Assembly: GCF_964340395.1 (NCBI RefSeq)
Contig: NC_135564.1
Location: 18,645,431 to 18,709,430 of the forward strand
Source of the DNA: Glandiceps talaboti
Lineage: Eukaryota; Hemichordata; Enteropneusta; Spengelidae
Direction: 5' to 3'
DNA length: 64,000 nt
The notes beneath the pieces are model-generated. The model had not been told where the DNA came from, did not search any database, and saw only the letters and a list, made by a program, of their open reading frames with translations. Positions 1-12,590 of the stretch are shown one piece after another. The translations under genes were made by a program, and so were the position numbers. Positions within the stretch are counted from its first letter, which is position 1; each line of letters begins with the position of its first letter.

Positions 1-144
1 TGAAACGTTCAACGTTTTATTTGCTGGTGGTCTCCATTACAATGCATGTCTTTGTTACTACTTTGAAAATTCCTAAAATACTGTGCTGAGTGAAAAGAAT
101 AACAGCATTCAAATTTCTAGCTCATTTTTATTTCTATCTATCAA

Positions 145-156
145 TCTGTCTGTCTG

Positions 157-205
<49 letters not shown>
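145..205. repeat. (CTGT)n microsatellite
   Basis: About 15 near-perfect CTGT units, with one TGTG interruption. It lies about 100 bases upstream of the candidate exon that starts at 309. Confidence 0.95.
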
Positions 206-208
<3 letters not shown>

Positions 209-308
209 GGTCTATCTACATTTTTGTATCTTATACTGTGCTATGTTACTTTATAATATTTCATTTTTAAAATCATTTGTATTCATTTATTTATGCATTT
301 CTTTATAG

Positions 309-510
309 AGATAATGTATGTTGTTGTCATGGTGATGAGTTGGTACAACCCAAGGCAACTACCTATCCATCCAATCCACCAGAACCAACCAACAAATTGT
401 CTATCAAAATCAAGTCCCAGAATTCTTCCTTTTTGCAAATTTTTGGCCTAAATCATGTTAATTTAGGACTGGACTTTGAGAAAGGACATCCCTTTATTCA
501 GTTAGATTAG
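309..510 (+). CDS. Candidate terminal coding exon of an unidentified plus-strand gene entering from the left
   Basis: A strong acceptor (T-rich tract ending tttctttatag) precedes an open frame that runs to TAG at 508-510. Read with one leftover base (incoming phase 2) it encodes about 66 residues. These begin with a Cys cluster (DNVCCCHGDE), continue with a Pro/Asn-rich stretch (YPSNPPEPTNK) and end GHPFIQLD. The mixed, non-repetitive composition is more protein-like than the random ORFs nearby. I recognise no family, and upstream exons would lie outside the window. It could be a chance ORF, and there is no upstream in-frame Met other than one inside the presumed intron. Confidence 0.35.
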
Positions 511-2255
511 AAATTTGGCATAAAAAGTAACCATCGCTTCCGAAAATGTCAAACATAGCAATTCAATATGTCGTCTCTCCCAAAAACATAATATATTGTT
601 TTTCTCAGAGGCATGGTATAGAACTGGGGTTTATAACTTCTGACATACTGTCAAAATTGTAGACAAACCAGTCAACACTGTCAGCGAACTATGCACTCTA
701 AAGGCTATAGACAATCACTTGGTTGTCTGGAAAAAGGACACATAAACTCATGACCTTACATTGACCCTTAGGAAGTTCTGAAATGTCAACACTAAGCTAC
801 AGAAATTCTATCCATACATTAGTAGTTTACTGTCAATACTTTGCTGAGTGACTTGGCATTATTTTTTGTACATTTATATCACTCATGACACAGTGTCTAA
901 AACAGTGCTACCCAACGGTCAACAAGAAAATAAGATGTATGGTTAAGGGGCCTACCCTAATACCTATTCCTATCACAACATTTACGTTAACTCCCTAGCT
1001 TGAATACAAAATGTTATCTCCTGCCAAGTCAGTGCACTATTCAACGCTGCCAAAAACTTTTTTTGCAAGAGGAAACTTCAATCAAGTCTTCCTTACACTT
1101 ACAGGGTGCCAAGATATTGAATTTCAAATCTGTATTAACAGAGATAAGAAAGTACTCCCTATGTTTACAATAATGTGTGCATAAGTCAGATTCCATTTCA
1201 CCTGGAACGTGCGTTGTTTTTTAATACCAGTACCAGTCATAATTTCAACGCTATGTATACAAGCAGTCTGTCAATTACAATTTTAGACATGGTATGATGC
1301 AATGTATATTGACATTGTCACGTAAGCCGACTTTTCCTTCTTGTGCATACTCTCAGAGTCTCACTGTCACTCTCATCACGATTTCTCTTTCTTCATGATT
1401 TCTCTTTCTGCCTTTCCTCATGCTTCTTGTCTTTCAAGTTTCATCCCTAGCTATAGCCTGTTTTTCCTTGAAATACGTACGCTTGTAACTCACCACTTTC
1501 TAAACCTAACTCTCTACCCAGCTGAATAAACTCTATACTCTGTAACTCATACTGAACCAGCTTAAATAAGTCCTTAACTAAACAATGATGTCATAATATG
1601 ATTTTTAAATCATATCTGAATACCCGGTGAAAGCTATAAAAATTGCAAAAAAACAAAATTCAACATGTTCTACTCACTGGAAAAATATAAGCACATTTCA
1701 ATCAGAAACAAAAGTAACCACTGAAAAACAAAAAGTTACCCAGCATCATAGTTTCATCGTCTGTAACATGAAGTTACAGACGGTGTCCCTTTAAACAAAA
1801 GTAACGACCAAAACCCACAAAGTTACAGACTGAGATGTGACCCTTTAAAACAGAGAACAACCTCTTCTTGGTCAAATAGAATAAAGGTAAAGAGTTCATT
1901 AACCTCTATCAGAGGGGATCAACCAACCAACTATTCAACTACTGAAAACTAATACACAGACCATTGAAACCAAACCAAGTAATGTCTGCAGGTTACTGGT
2001 ATCAGATTCCACTTTTACAGACATGTTTTCCTTCCAGAAAGTACAGATCACAGAGTACCAAAGGGTAAACACTGCATAGATAAACAATTTGATGTTTGAA
2101 GGCTCATTTTGTCTACGGATTAACATCTAAATAGTTGTTTGACGTAGCTATAGAAAAAGTTGTAAATGATCCTAAGTAATCTTCTTTAAAGATAACATCA
2201 ATGCAATGACAGGGCATTGAAACATTGACCTTGAAAGTGATCAGCTAGTGACATA
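511..2255. other. Non-coding stretch, no gene seen
   Basis: AT-rich sequence with no supported exon. An AATAAA at about 1525 could be a poly(A) signal for the plus-strand exon at 309-510, but is unsupported otherwise. At 1770-1850 there are two direct copies of a short GTTACAGAC...CCTTTAAA motif that resembles ends of the TTAA-bounded MITE family seen at 26-28 kb. Confidence 0.5.
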
Positions 2256-2483
2256 ATGGATGGATGGATGGACGGACAGACGGATGGATGGATGGATGGA
2301 TGGATGGATGATGGATAGATGGATGGATGGATGGATGGATGGATGGATGATGGATGATGGATAGATGGATGGATGGATGGATGGATGGATGATGGATAGA
2401 TGGATGGATGGATGGATGGATGGATGGATGGATGGATGGATGGACGGATGGATGAACGGACGGACGGACGGACAGATGGACGG

Positions 2484-2516
<33 letters not shown>

Positions 2517-2640
2517 CAGATGGATGGACGGACAGATGGATGGATGGACGGATGGATGGATGGATGGACAGATGGATGGATGGATGGATGGACGGACAGA
2601 TGGATGGATGGACGGATGGATGGATGGACAGATGGAACGA
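2256..2640. repeat. (GGAT)n-type microsatellite with GGAC/GATG variants
   Basis: About 385 bases of GGAT units with interspersed GGAC and CAGA variants. It is open in several frames on both strands (long Pro-Ser-Ile-His or Met-Asp-Gly-Trp ORFs). These ORFs are by-products of the tetranucleotide and not genes. Confidence 0.97.
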
Positions 2641-2688
2641 CAAATGGATGGAGAAATGGATGGAGGGGCCAGACCAGACCAGACCAGA

Positions 2689-2730
2689 ATACAATACAAC
2701 ACAACACAACACAACACAACACAACACAAC
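2689..2730. repeat. (ACAAC)n pentanucleotide microsatellite
   Basis: About eight ACAAC units directly after the GGAT array, separated by a short ACCAG repeat (2671-2685). The complementary pentamer (TGTTG) recurs at 16450-16522. Confidence 0.95.
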
Positions 2731-5079
2731 TACACTGAGAACCAGCCCTCACTGAGTCTGACTTTTTCACTACTATACATTTAGTAATTCTTGTATCTAA
2801 CAACATACTCGAACATGCCAAACGATAATCACATTTTGGATTCAATCCAAAACTTTTTGAACTCTTTGAGAGGAAATTTTCATTTGTAACAGCAGTTATG
2901 AACACAGAAGCTATGAACATTCATTCTCGAGTACTGGACCTTGTGCCATAACACACAAAGTCATACATTGTTGTTACCAAGTCACAACTAAGTATTATGG
3001 TCTGTACTAAGACAATCTAATTTCTCAGTTTTCTAAGGCAACACAGCTGAGGCCTTCTCACTGTCGTATACTTATCTGAAAACCCATTTTCTCATTTCCT
3101 GGTGTACAATCAATATCCCTCCAGCAATTTGAGAGAAAGGTATACTTAAATATATACTCTCTACTCTTAATATACACAGATTTGCTGACAGGCATTCAAA
3201 TACCCTGAAATTTGAACCACCCCCATACAGACATGGAATTTAAAGGGCAAGGCAACTTGAGAATTGTGCGGGGAAGGATGACTTGTGAATTCTCTCTATG
3301 TTTAACACTTAAATCATGAGATACAAATATGCATTAGTTTCATTTTCACAATTGGCACCGGTAAACTTAGGAGGAAGTGACATTGTTTTTGTAAGGTCCG
3401 TTAACATTGTCAGTGTAGTTGAGTTGCCTACCAAGTCTCATACAGCAATTCCATCTAAGTTCTGATAAATACCAGCAGCTCTGTAACTGATAAGTGAAAA
3501 TGACTGAAACTAACTTATTTTACCGTGTTTAACCTCCAAGGTTTTACTAACATAAATTGACAAAGTATCCATTCTTTCCCTTTGAGTGAAATCTTACATT
3601 TCCATACTTTTAAAACAATAATTTGAGCAGAGACTCTCAGTAAAACCCCTAAGGAGTTCAGGTACATTTTACCTACTTACTACCCTTTATAAAAACACTG
3701 TCTGCATTTCTGTTGTCTTTCTGTTTCACATTTCTATGGTTGCTCAATAACAAAGAAATGTCCTTTCATTTTTTTCATAAAAGAAATGTCAATCTTTTAA
3801 AACTTATTTATTCCATCAATATTTCCAGCTGCCTTTCCATTCAATACCATAGTGAGGAAGGATTCAAAATTTATTCCATTCAATATTTCCAGCTATCTTT
3901 CCTTTCCATTCCCGTATCATGGTGTGGAAGGATTCAAACCATGGACAGTCTCTAGACTACCTAATAATAGTAATATTAATATTAATTACAAAATCTGAAA
4001 TTTAATAATTTGATGGAATTTCACTAAAAATATTTTCAAAAGTTCCTGAAATCTCTCAAAACTTTGCCATGTGAAAACATACTTCTGGTCCTCTTGAAAT
4101 ATTAAAAGAAATTTGGGTATTCACTGTCTTGTTGTCAAGGATATTGACAATCCTTTATTTTCCTTTTGAGTTAACACACACAATATTTGGCAGCCATATT
4201 GGATTCTCAAAGCACTAAATTTTGATATTTTCATCTCTATTTCAAAATTTGATCTCAGGTTTTTTTTTTATTTAACTGAAAATAGGTTGGAATTTTCTAG
4301 AACAAAGTAAAAAAATAGTTTAAACATGTTATTTCCTAGGCACACATTTCACATTAAAAACCAGAGAAAATTACCTAGACTTTTGATTCTATGTTCATAA
4401 AAGATAATTATTAGAGGTTTTATCCAATGCAAAATTTTTATCAACTGACAAGCTAGGCCAGTGTCATTTGGTTGTGCTGTAAAAACCATGGTAACCATGG
4501 TAACCACACTAAAACTGCTATAAAAGCAGTTATAAAGAGTGACAATACAGCAATTTGCTTTTCGAGGCAGCTGTCCGTACTTCTTTTCTTCTATAATACG
4601 TGAAATGCATGTAGTTGTCATTTCTACAACCACCCTTCCCCCACTTTGAAATAGACAATGCCATTTGTAGTCACGTCAGCAACGACTAAGTGAAACTTCA
4701 CACCCCATTCACAATATTAAACAAAAACAGAGTCAATGGTCTTGTACGAGTTCTCATTTCTATTCTTATTTTTGTTGTTTCTAAAACAGTGTCACACTTT
4801 TTTCACCATAGTCATCTCATTCATAGCATAGGTTGTCTTAATAACGGCATTTACTCAGACTACTGTAGTGACAATACTTTCCCATGACGATTGGTTTATT
4901 CCCAAAATGGCGTCTTTATTTCAATACAGAAAGCAACATCTGGTCACAAGAACATATATATCGAGTCTTCCACCAAAACTACTCACGACATTGATTATTT
5001 CTCATGGTTTAATATTTCAAAAACTTGAATTATTGTTTACTTGTCAGAGTTTTTCTTATCTTCTCTTTTCACATGCATA
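2731..5079. other. Non-coding stretch, no gene seen
   Basis: AT-rich sequence with only short ORFs lacking recognisable content. It holds one 2-copy direct repeat (3808-3935) and a CCATGG/GTAACC palindromic run at 4484-4505, which resembles an RFX-type X-box but has no gene nearby to support that. Confidence 0.5.
3808..3935. repeat. Two-copy imperfect direct repeat, unit about 65 bp
   Basis: Two copies of a segment reading TTATTCCAT...AATATTTCCAGCT...CCATTC...GGAAGGATTCAAA are adjacent, with small indels. The ORF across them is an artefact. Confidence 0.7.
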
Positions 5080-5179
5080 CATACACACAGACACATGCAC
5101 AAACACACGCACACGCACACACATACACACACGCATGCACACACACGCACGCGCACACACACACACACACACACACACT
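5080..5179. repeat. (CA)n microsatellite
   Basis: About 100 bases of CA/CG-rich dinucleotide repeat, with interruptions in the first half and a pure stretch at the end. Confidence 0.95.
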
Positions 5180-5261
5180 TACAATCTTAGATTCTATATC
5201 CTTATTTGTTTGTTTTTAATATTAGTTTGAATGTTGTTACTAATCAGTGTTTTATTTAAGG

Positions 5262-5400
5262 ACGGTAAGTAGGTGAAATCTACCGGGGTTCCCACATCAT
5301 TTTACCGGGGTTCCCCACCTAAACTATGATACATTGCATGCGAAGCACTACCAGTTTTACCTCTTTTCCCCTTTCTGTTACCGGTGTTCCCAAACCTTAG
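5262..5400. repeat. Dispersed repeat with ACCGGGGTTCCC motif
   Basis: The segment starts GGACGGTAAGTAGGTGAAAT and contains repeated ACCGGGGTTCCC(C)AC motifs. Related sequence appears at 6225-6250, 6410-6440, 49475-49580 and, inverted, at 59936-59975. It is therefore a dispersed family, not a local duplication. Confidence 0.6.
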
Positions 5401-7007
5401 CAAAAACACTGCTAATAGTATATACTTTATGGATTTGATCAACAATCCTTCAACTCTGCATATTATGAGTTATACTTACATTCAGATAAGTCTTAGTACA
5501 ATTACTACATTTCAATTCACACACAGCTGTTGTTGTTGTTGTTTCAAAATTCCTATGCTTAAACTTACACAAAATATTTTTACAATGTTGATAATTTTTT
5601 TCCCCCACAAACTGTAACAAATAAATTTATTCTTCTTTCAACACTAACTATGAGTCGAATAGAGAAATGGAGATCTCCTGGGGAGATTCATATACAAATG
5701 CTCAGTGACACATGAAGAAAACCGTCTTGTGAGGCACTCACAACTTCTTAAGAAGCCAGAGATACACATCTGACTCATCACTCAATGCTCCTGATTCACT
5801 GCCAAGTCAAAGTCCTTGTACAACTGTGATGTGATGTGATGTGACTACAAATATGTAAGCCACATACAGCACTTGATATACTTTTGAAAAACTGCACACA
5901 CAAAGTATTCAGTATTGTGAGGCCTTCTACTTTGACGGTGACAGGTGTTGTCATCGTCATCCACATTAAGGGACGGTCAGTCGCATAATGTTGCACAAGC
6001 TCAACAAACGAACATCTCAGTAGTAAACACAATTAAAGCTGTTATCATTGAAGTGAGTTTTCCATCGAAATTTGGTAAGAAGTGTGAAAATGAAGTTCAG
6101 CAATCCCATTGATGCCAGACCCCCTCCCCCTATATGAACAAAGTTCGCTTATGAACTTGTGTGACATTGAGCGATCGTCTCTAAGTTGACAAAAGTGTAC
6201 CTCGTAAGTTCCCACTTCACACCATAACAGGGTTCCCCACCCAAACTGTGTACATACACTTTGACTGGGTTTCATTCTTGAATTATGCTTTCAAGAAAAG
6301 GAGACATACAAACTGACACCCAAAATGTGGCTAAATGCAAGGGAGACAACATTACACCTTGACAGGGTACACATTAAAAGTATGGGTAAATGTAAAGGAC
6401 ACATGTATGTACTTCAGGGTTCTCCACCCACATTGTGGAGAGCTGTATGCAAAGTGCACTGGGTATGTTGAGAACAGATTGACAGGGTTTCTTTACTGAA
6501 TGTAAAAGGAGACATACAGGACATTTAAATTATGACTGAATGCAAAGAAAGCAATGCTATACCTTGACAGGTTTAATACACACTAAAAGTGTAGGTAAAT
6601 CATGTAGAAGGGACAATACTTTGAGGATGTTCACAACCCAAATTGTGATCGAATGTATGTAAAGGCTTACATGACAATGCAGAGTTTACTAGATTTAATT
6701 TACCTCTTGCTTTCACATCCCTAACAGCAAAAGTACAGATTTCACAAGCACACAATACAGTCTACAAGCAAGTGAATCCTGTTTTCCCCTAGTTGTAGCT
6801 TTTTGTGTACAAACAAATACCCCCTGGTAGAAAGAGGATTAACATCACAAGACTGTCTGAGTGAATGTTGATTGAAGTAACAATTTCACTGCCTCAGATA
6901 ATCCTTATTCCTTTCTCCTACTTTTGTATTCTTTTATAAACTTGTAAGTTGAAGACATACTGATGGGTGATATATCAGTTCAAAATTGTTTAAATCAGTT
7001 AAACATT
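5401..7007. other. Non-coding stretch with degenerate dispersed repeats
   Basis: Several diverged copies of motifs such as GACAGGGT(T)..CACCC and TAAATGTAAAGGACACA recur between 6225 and 6680 at irregular spacing. No exon could be supported on either strand. A segment at 6800-6845 (GTGTACAAACAAATAC...) recurs at 15555-15600. Confidence 0.5.
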
Positions 7008-7190
7008 AATTGTCTGTGATCACTACGTCCATTGTCTGTGATCACTACGTCCATTATCTGTGATCACTACAGCTGTTGTCTGTGATCACTACAGCCGTTG
7101 TCTGCAATCACTACAGCCGTTGTCTGTGATCACTATGGCTTAGTCTGTGATCACTACAGCAGTTGTCTGTGATCACTACGGCGCAGTTTC
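7008..7190. repeat. Minisatellite, unit about 26 bp, about 7 copies
   Basis: The unit is TGTCTGTGATCACTACAGCC followed by GTTG or variants, repeated seven times with point changes. Each unit holds the TGATCA palindrome. Confidence 0.9.
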
Positions 7191-7486
7191 TGGTTTCAAC
7201 AGCATGATTCATACTTGACATTTCACAAAGTCTACAGTGAAAATGTTCAAACATATTATGATCAACCGTTTCTCATCTGTCCACAATATTCAATTTGTAC
7301 TGGTTATTAAATTGCAAAGATGCTACAAATTCAATCTTGACACTTGCTGAATCATCATGTTTTTCAAAGACAGTCATTTTTTTTAACAGTATATTAAAAC
7401 CAACTTATATTTTTACGAGTATTTAGAGTCTGTTAATGTTAGACCACAGACATTGGAGAGAAATTTCTCTTCAACATCTACAGTTA

Positions 7487-7950
7487 GACCAATCTGATTA
7501 TAATCTGATGTAGTGTACACGTCACGGTTTCTTTTTGGCTGTTACGTTTACTGTCGTTTGTTCTTTTGTGAGTGTTCGTTACATACATCTGACACAATAG
7601 TATAGGTTACCCATAGTTGCCAATCAGAATCCGTCTTACAATATAACACTCAACGTTCCAAATTGAAAGAAAGAGAATAACCAAACAATAACGATAACAT
7701 TGTTGTTTGTGCTCTGTGATCGTGATCTTTTGGCAGAGAGCACTCAGAATTACAGTACCCGCATGTTTTGGCATATTACGCATTTTCGTTGGTTGAGTGA
7801 ATTCACTCAGCGCTCTCATGTGACTCTGGAAAACCTATGGTATTGTGTCAGATCTATGTAACAAAAAACTCACAACAGAACAAATAACAGTAAATGTAAC
7901 AGCCAAAAAGAAATCCTGACATGTACACTACATTGGATTTTATCAGCTTA
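7487..7950. mobile_element. Non-autonomous inverted-repeat element (MITE-like)
   Basis: A left arm (about 7490-7610) and a right arm (about 7832-7945) are reverse complements over about 110 bases. They share GTAGTGTACA and TTTCTTTTTGGCTGTTAC near the outer ends and GATCTGACACAATA...ATAGGTT at the inner ends. The centre has no meaningful ORF. The outer edge CTGATTATAATCTGAT resembles the ends of the elements at 36050 and 43563. No clean target-site duplication was found. Confidence 0.75.
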
Positions 7951-8589
7951 CAGTTAAACTCATTACTGACATCAAATTATCTAGATCGTTATCAATAATT
8001 TATGTAAATTTCTGCTCACTATTTGTTTTGAGTTATAGAAATCTATACTCCCATTAATTAGTGTAACACTTGTTCAAAACACTTTGTCAGGTAAGTGTAA
8101 CTCATGCACAAACATAATTTGCATATTCACTTTACATTTGCATATTCATGAACAACATTTGCATATATTCATGAAGTTATTTGTAAGACGTGGTCAAGAA
8201 ATGCCTTCATATCAAATACGTTATCCTTGCATGCTCAACATTTCAAAAATCATTCCAGAATTTCAATTTTGGCAGAAAAAGTTACGTTCATATTTATTTT
8301 TAGTCTCTCAGCTTGCTACCAACTGTGTATCTAAGATCAACACACTGATGTCATTATAGCACACCTACATACATATATAATTTCTTGTATAAATTTGAAA
8401 TATTCCAATCATGTGTCCGATAATATTCAACATACAATCATGCCTTCAGTTTCTGTACTGTCAAAATGTATATACTGGGAAATCAAACAACATTCATTTT
8501 TCCATTCATTCTTTTTTAAAACTTAAGCACACCATTTATCCAAGAAAGTGTTCAGTTTGAAATCGATGTCGACATGATCCCTCACTTAC
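7951..8589. other. Non-coding, presumed intron of the minus-strand membrane protein gene
   Basis: AT-rich sequence directly downstream (minus strand) of the donor at 8588-8589. A short TTTGCATATTCATGAA direct repeat lies at 8115-8175. No following exon was recognised. Confidence 0.4.
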
Positions 8590-8710
8590 CTTTGCTCTGA
8601 ATATAAAACACCATGATCATAAGTATCATGAGAACAACAGTCCAAAAGACAACCATAAGATAAAACCTGCTTGGCAGAACAGGTCTTTCCCGGACACCAT
8701 TAGAATCCAT
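8590..8710 (-). CDS. Likely first exon of a type II (signal-anchor) membrane protein
   Basis: ATG at 8708-8710 opens a 40-codon frame that ends at a consensus donor (AAAG|GTAAGTGAG) after 8590, outgoing phase 1. The encoded start MDSNGVRERPVLPSRF is followed by a strongly hydrophobic run (YLMVVFWTVVLMILMIMVFY) and then QSK. A short basic cytosolic tail followed by one transmembrane segment is the usual layout of Golgi glycosyltransferases and sulfotransferases, but nothing here proves that class. An in-frame upstream Met at 8774-8776 would add 22 residues; the internal ATG fits a signal anchor better. No later exon was found at lower coordinates, so the intron is long or the rest lies outside the window. 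Confidence 0.5.
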
Positions 8711-11224
8711 TGTTGACAAAATCCTCGATGACAAAGAAAAGGACTTCAAACTGTCCAGGGATTGATTTGTCCACACAAAGCCAACTCACAGGGTCAAAAA
8801 TCCAGCCTTTCTATCCGCCAGATTAGTAAAGATCAGTAAAGATCGACATCCAGGAATCTTTGAAGAATAGCTGATTGCGTTTAACACTGTCAAGATGGCC
8901 TACTGTGTGATGGATCAATTCTTTAGTCCACCTTGCACATCTTTGAAAGGGTAAATGATTAATTAAGCTCTATTACTGTCCGAATGTTGTCAGACTTAAC
9001 AGCTGGACTTGTTTCAGTAATGATTGACGAAAGCTGGTAACGAAATGAAATTACAATATTACCACGACAGTACATTGAAGACTACAAATGGACTACAACT
9101 ACCCGAATACCTTAACAAGATGAAACATCATTGCATTATAAACCATGAGTACTCAATCAGAGGCTTGACATTAAAAATTAGCAAATATGAGTCATTGCAG
9201 TGACGTGAAATCTACATGGACAGTAAATGATTCAGAACCCATCGCATATTCAGATCGCTGACTGCACAACCCAATCAGCATCACTTCCACAGCAGTGCCG
9301 CCGGAAAACTGATCAAAATTTCATGCGTTTTATGCGTTCACCTACATGTCTGAGTAGAAATGCTTCTCAACAACATAGACCTTTTACTACACATGTATCC
9401 TCTAAGCTTTACCATTTCTCATCTAATCAAATTTGTCTCTCCCTACTAAGGAAATTAATTCCTGAACAACACAATGACTGAATTTTTTTCTGGTGATCGA
9501 GGCAGTATAAATCTTATGTAGCCATAGCGCCAGATTTCCTGAGGCAATCTATCTATCAAATTTGCATCAGTACAATTTTTTTTTCTCTCAAAGATTCACT
9601 TAAGAACAGAGGGAGATTTCCTGACGAGTTCTCTTTCAATCCCTACACCTATGAAATCCACAATGAGACAAAACCGACATATGGCGTTCACTTCTTTCAA
9701 GTATGCCAACGACTCATACATTTTCGTCTCCATGGTTACCATGGAAACAAGGCAGACAGGTGAAGAGAAATGCAATCATTTTCCTAGTAGGGAAGGAGAC
9801 AGTATTAATTGCTACTGAATGCGATACTATTGTGGTCCAATGTCGCCGTATGTTTGAAGACAAGTTAACATAATATGTTAAAGCTAGCCAACGACAATTT
9901 GTATGTTAAAATACAAGTTAAAAGGAATCACATGAATGACTAGAAGTCATTTTTTCTATATCACCAGAGGGGGTTGCATCAATAGCTTAAATAGCATATT
10001 AAATAGAGTAAACAGTATTCCATGATATTATACAATGTAGTTCAGAATAATTATCCCTTTTTAGCAATTTCAGCAAAATAAATCAGTCCATTGATCATCT
10101 GGAACGTAGCTAATTTTAAAAGTAAATGGTAAAATGTGAAAATTACGGCAGCCACATCGAGGAATAGAACTCATTAATCTGCCCAATGGTGGACATGTAC
10201 TCAGTCTGGTTGAAATAAAGAATTTTTTTTTTTAATTACGTACAAGTAGTCGGCAAAACGTTTCAGAGTAGGCGGTTGGGTTTGCCGGCTACCGACCGTT
10301 ATCTACATCCCTGATCATTCTTCTTTATAATTATATGATAGAAGTTATCTCTCTACTACTATTTGTTGATGTTTACTGTACACACTGGCTTGATGTCCAT
10401 ATGTAAACAGAATGACCAAAACAGTCAGGGTCATTTCAACATTACAATTTCTTCATTTCTACTATTATAAATTATATTTTCTTTCTATGTCCGAGCCATT
10501 TTGAAATGTTTTTCTTTACATAAAAATTGTAGGGTTCCAGGACTCAAAATTATATCTTTTTTCTGTGGTAGTCTCATGCTGAGTGGGTTACTAATTTCAG
10601 AATGTGGTAGCCCAAAGATGGTGACAAGTAGTCCTATATTCCTGAACTGAAAACAGAGTTTGTCTACTGAAAATATGTTACTAATACTTTCATGTTTGTA
10701 AGTCTTCCATCCTTTCAGTCATTGCATAATCAGTGGTAACCCAAGTGAGCTACGAGCCGCAATCACTGTAGCACCATGACAAGAATTTGTAATCTGTAGA
10801 CATGGGGACTACCATTAATTTCGAGTCCTGCGGTTGAAAGGTAGATTCAGGTATGGCCTAACAAAAAATATTGTATGGTTTCGATTACGCTCAAGTTTAG
10901 AATAGGTGGGATATGTAGATTTTATAATTTTTTTTTTTTTTTCATATATGAGTTTCTAGTTCAGTTAGTTATGTTTTCCGATATTTTCCATATGGTCTCT
11001 GTGTTATTGGTTTCTTCTCATCAGATGTACAGCCATTACAAATTGGAAGAACAATTTTATATTGTCTTTTTAAGTTGATGTCAATTTCCACAAACACCAC
11101 TTCTTGTGAGACTTCACAATTTTCATGATTTTTTTTCTCAAATACGTTTAAAAAAAAGTTAAGAGTCAGTGTGAAAAACAAGGTGGGGTTGGGGAACAGG
11201 AACCAAACAATTTTTTTTAAAGTC
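8711..11224. other. Upstream flank of the membrane-protein exon and repeats; no gene seen
   Basis: No ORF with recognisable content. It includes an RFX-like palindrome (9735-9748) and a possible dispersed repeat near 10200-10320. AT-rich elsewhere. Confidence 0.4.
9735..9748. promoter_or_regulatory. X-box-like (RFX) palindrome
   Basis: GTTACCATGGAAAC matches the two half-sites of the RFX-family X-box (GTNRCC-ATGG-AAC type). It lies about 1 kb upstream of the minus-strand first exon at 8710. Its relevance as a promoter element is inference; a similar palindrome at 4488-4501 has no gene nearby. Confidence 0.3.
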
Positions 11225-11235
11225 ATTATCAGAAT

Positions 11236-11667
11236 AATCTAGGTCCTGACGGGGAACGTATTCCGTACTACAATGTACTCAATACTCTCAGTCTCGTCAA
11301 GGTCCAAACAAAAAGTGTCAAGTGTGTTTGAACATTATGGTGAACAAAAAACAGCGGTGCATGTCAGTAGTAATCCATCACAAATTGACAGGCTGTCATC
11401 ATCGCTCATTAATACATTTGATACAGCTGTTATGACCATGTTTTGACTATCCCAGGAATTAAGCACGTAATAATGATATGCAAATGTCCAACTCCCCCTC
11501 CAGTTTGTTTAAACTAAGATCACATGGGAACACGAGGGCGTCATCATGTTTATATGAACCCTGTGGGAGGGAGCACAGAATTATGTGCAATTGTTGGGGA
11601 CCTTGACTAGACTGGGAGTATTGAGTTTATTGTAGTACGGAATACATTCTCTGTCCGGACCTAGACT
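11236..11667. mobile_element. Inverted-repeat transposon (MITE), 432 bp, with 11-bp target duplication
   Basis: Terminal inverted repeats of about 70 bp (11236-11305 and 11598-11667) share GTATTCCGTACTACAAT and GTCAAGGTCC. They are flanked by an exact direct repeat ATTATCAGAAT at 11225-11235 and 11668-11678. Long TIRs plus a 9-11 bp duplication are typical of Mutator-like elements. The interior (about 290 bp) has no transposase, so it is non-autonomous. Confidence 0.85.
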
Positions 11668-11678
11668 ATTATCAGAAT

Positions 11679-12590
11679 GGCACAACTCTATCTACAGTGT
11701 GCCTTTCCATCCACCCTCACCGGCCTCCTCTCACGCAACATATTTAACCTAACAATATATATATAGTCACAGTTGATTGAAATCACTTGTTAGACATTAA
11801 AGGTTAACATTAGGTGACTAGGAGTAGAAGTCTCACGACTTCCCTGAAGTTCTTATTTTAAATCAGCTATAAATATAGATAAGAGAAACCCTCTCAGAAT
11901 TACCCAGAGACTTGCAAACCTTCAATCAAATGACTACATACATGTAATTCCATCTGAAAACAACTGTGCACTGTATTCAAAATTGAACCTGTTCCAACAG
12001 AAATATGGTATTTTGAGTTAAGTGAATCGAGAACTGGCAAAACTTCAACTTTTTAAGGCACTTTCTGGTAGGTTTAATTGAGACCTGACAAAAATGGAAC
12101 CTTTTCGAACAGATTGAATTGAGAATTGGCAAATATAATCATCTTTTCACGCATCATTTCAGTTCAATGTATTATTTACAAAAAATACTTTCAAAATGAA
12201 TAGGTTGTGTGTATTTCACTAAAAGGAAACCTCAAGAGAGAAGGGTGTTTGAAAAAGTTTGACAAGAAGATAGTAAATGTATGGCTTGCTAATGAAAAAT
12301 ACTGTTTTAATACAAAGAAAGCTCAGCCAGTTGCAAAGTTGACCAGTACGAGAACTCGGACAGTTACGAACGTGGCCACCTGTTATTCCAGAAAAGTATG
12401 AATTCTCTGTTATTCCAAAGTATCCAAAATCTATCTAATTAGTTACATCAAGTGTCATCGAATAATTCTTTTTGTCACTTTTGGCAGAGTTGTCTTTCCA
12501 AAGATCATGCAGGCTGTCTTGACCTGTGTCTTGTCTCTGCCACTATGCCTGCAGACTGCTACAACTTTTGATACCACATTGTGGATGAGC
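11679..12590. other. Non-coding stretch, no gene seen
   Basis: AT-rich. The 64-residue ORF at 12207-12401 has no splice signals or recognisable motif and is not called. Confidence 0.4.

Noticed and set aside
2198-2920. 240-residue and other overlapping ORFs in both strands
   Set aside because: Produced by the GGAT tetranucleotide, open in several frames at once; no unique sequence.
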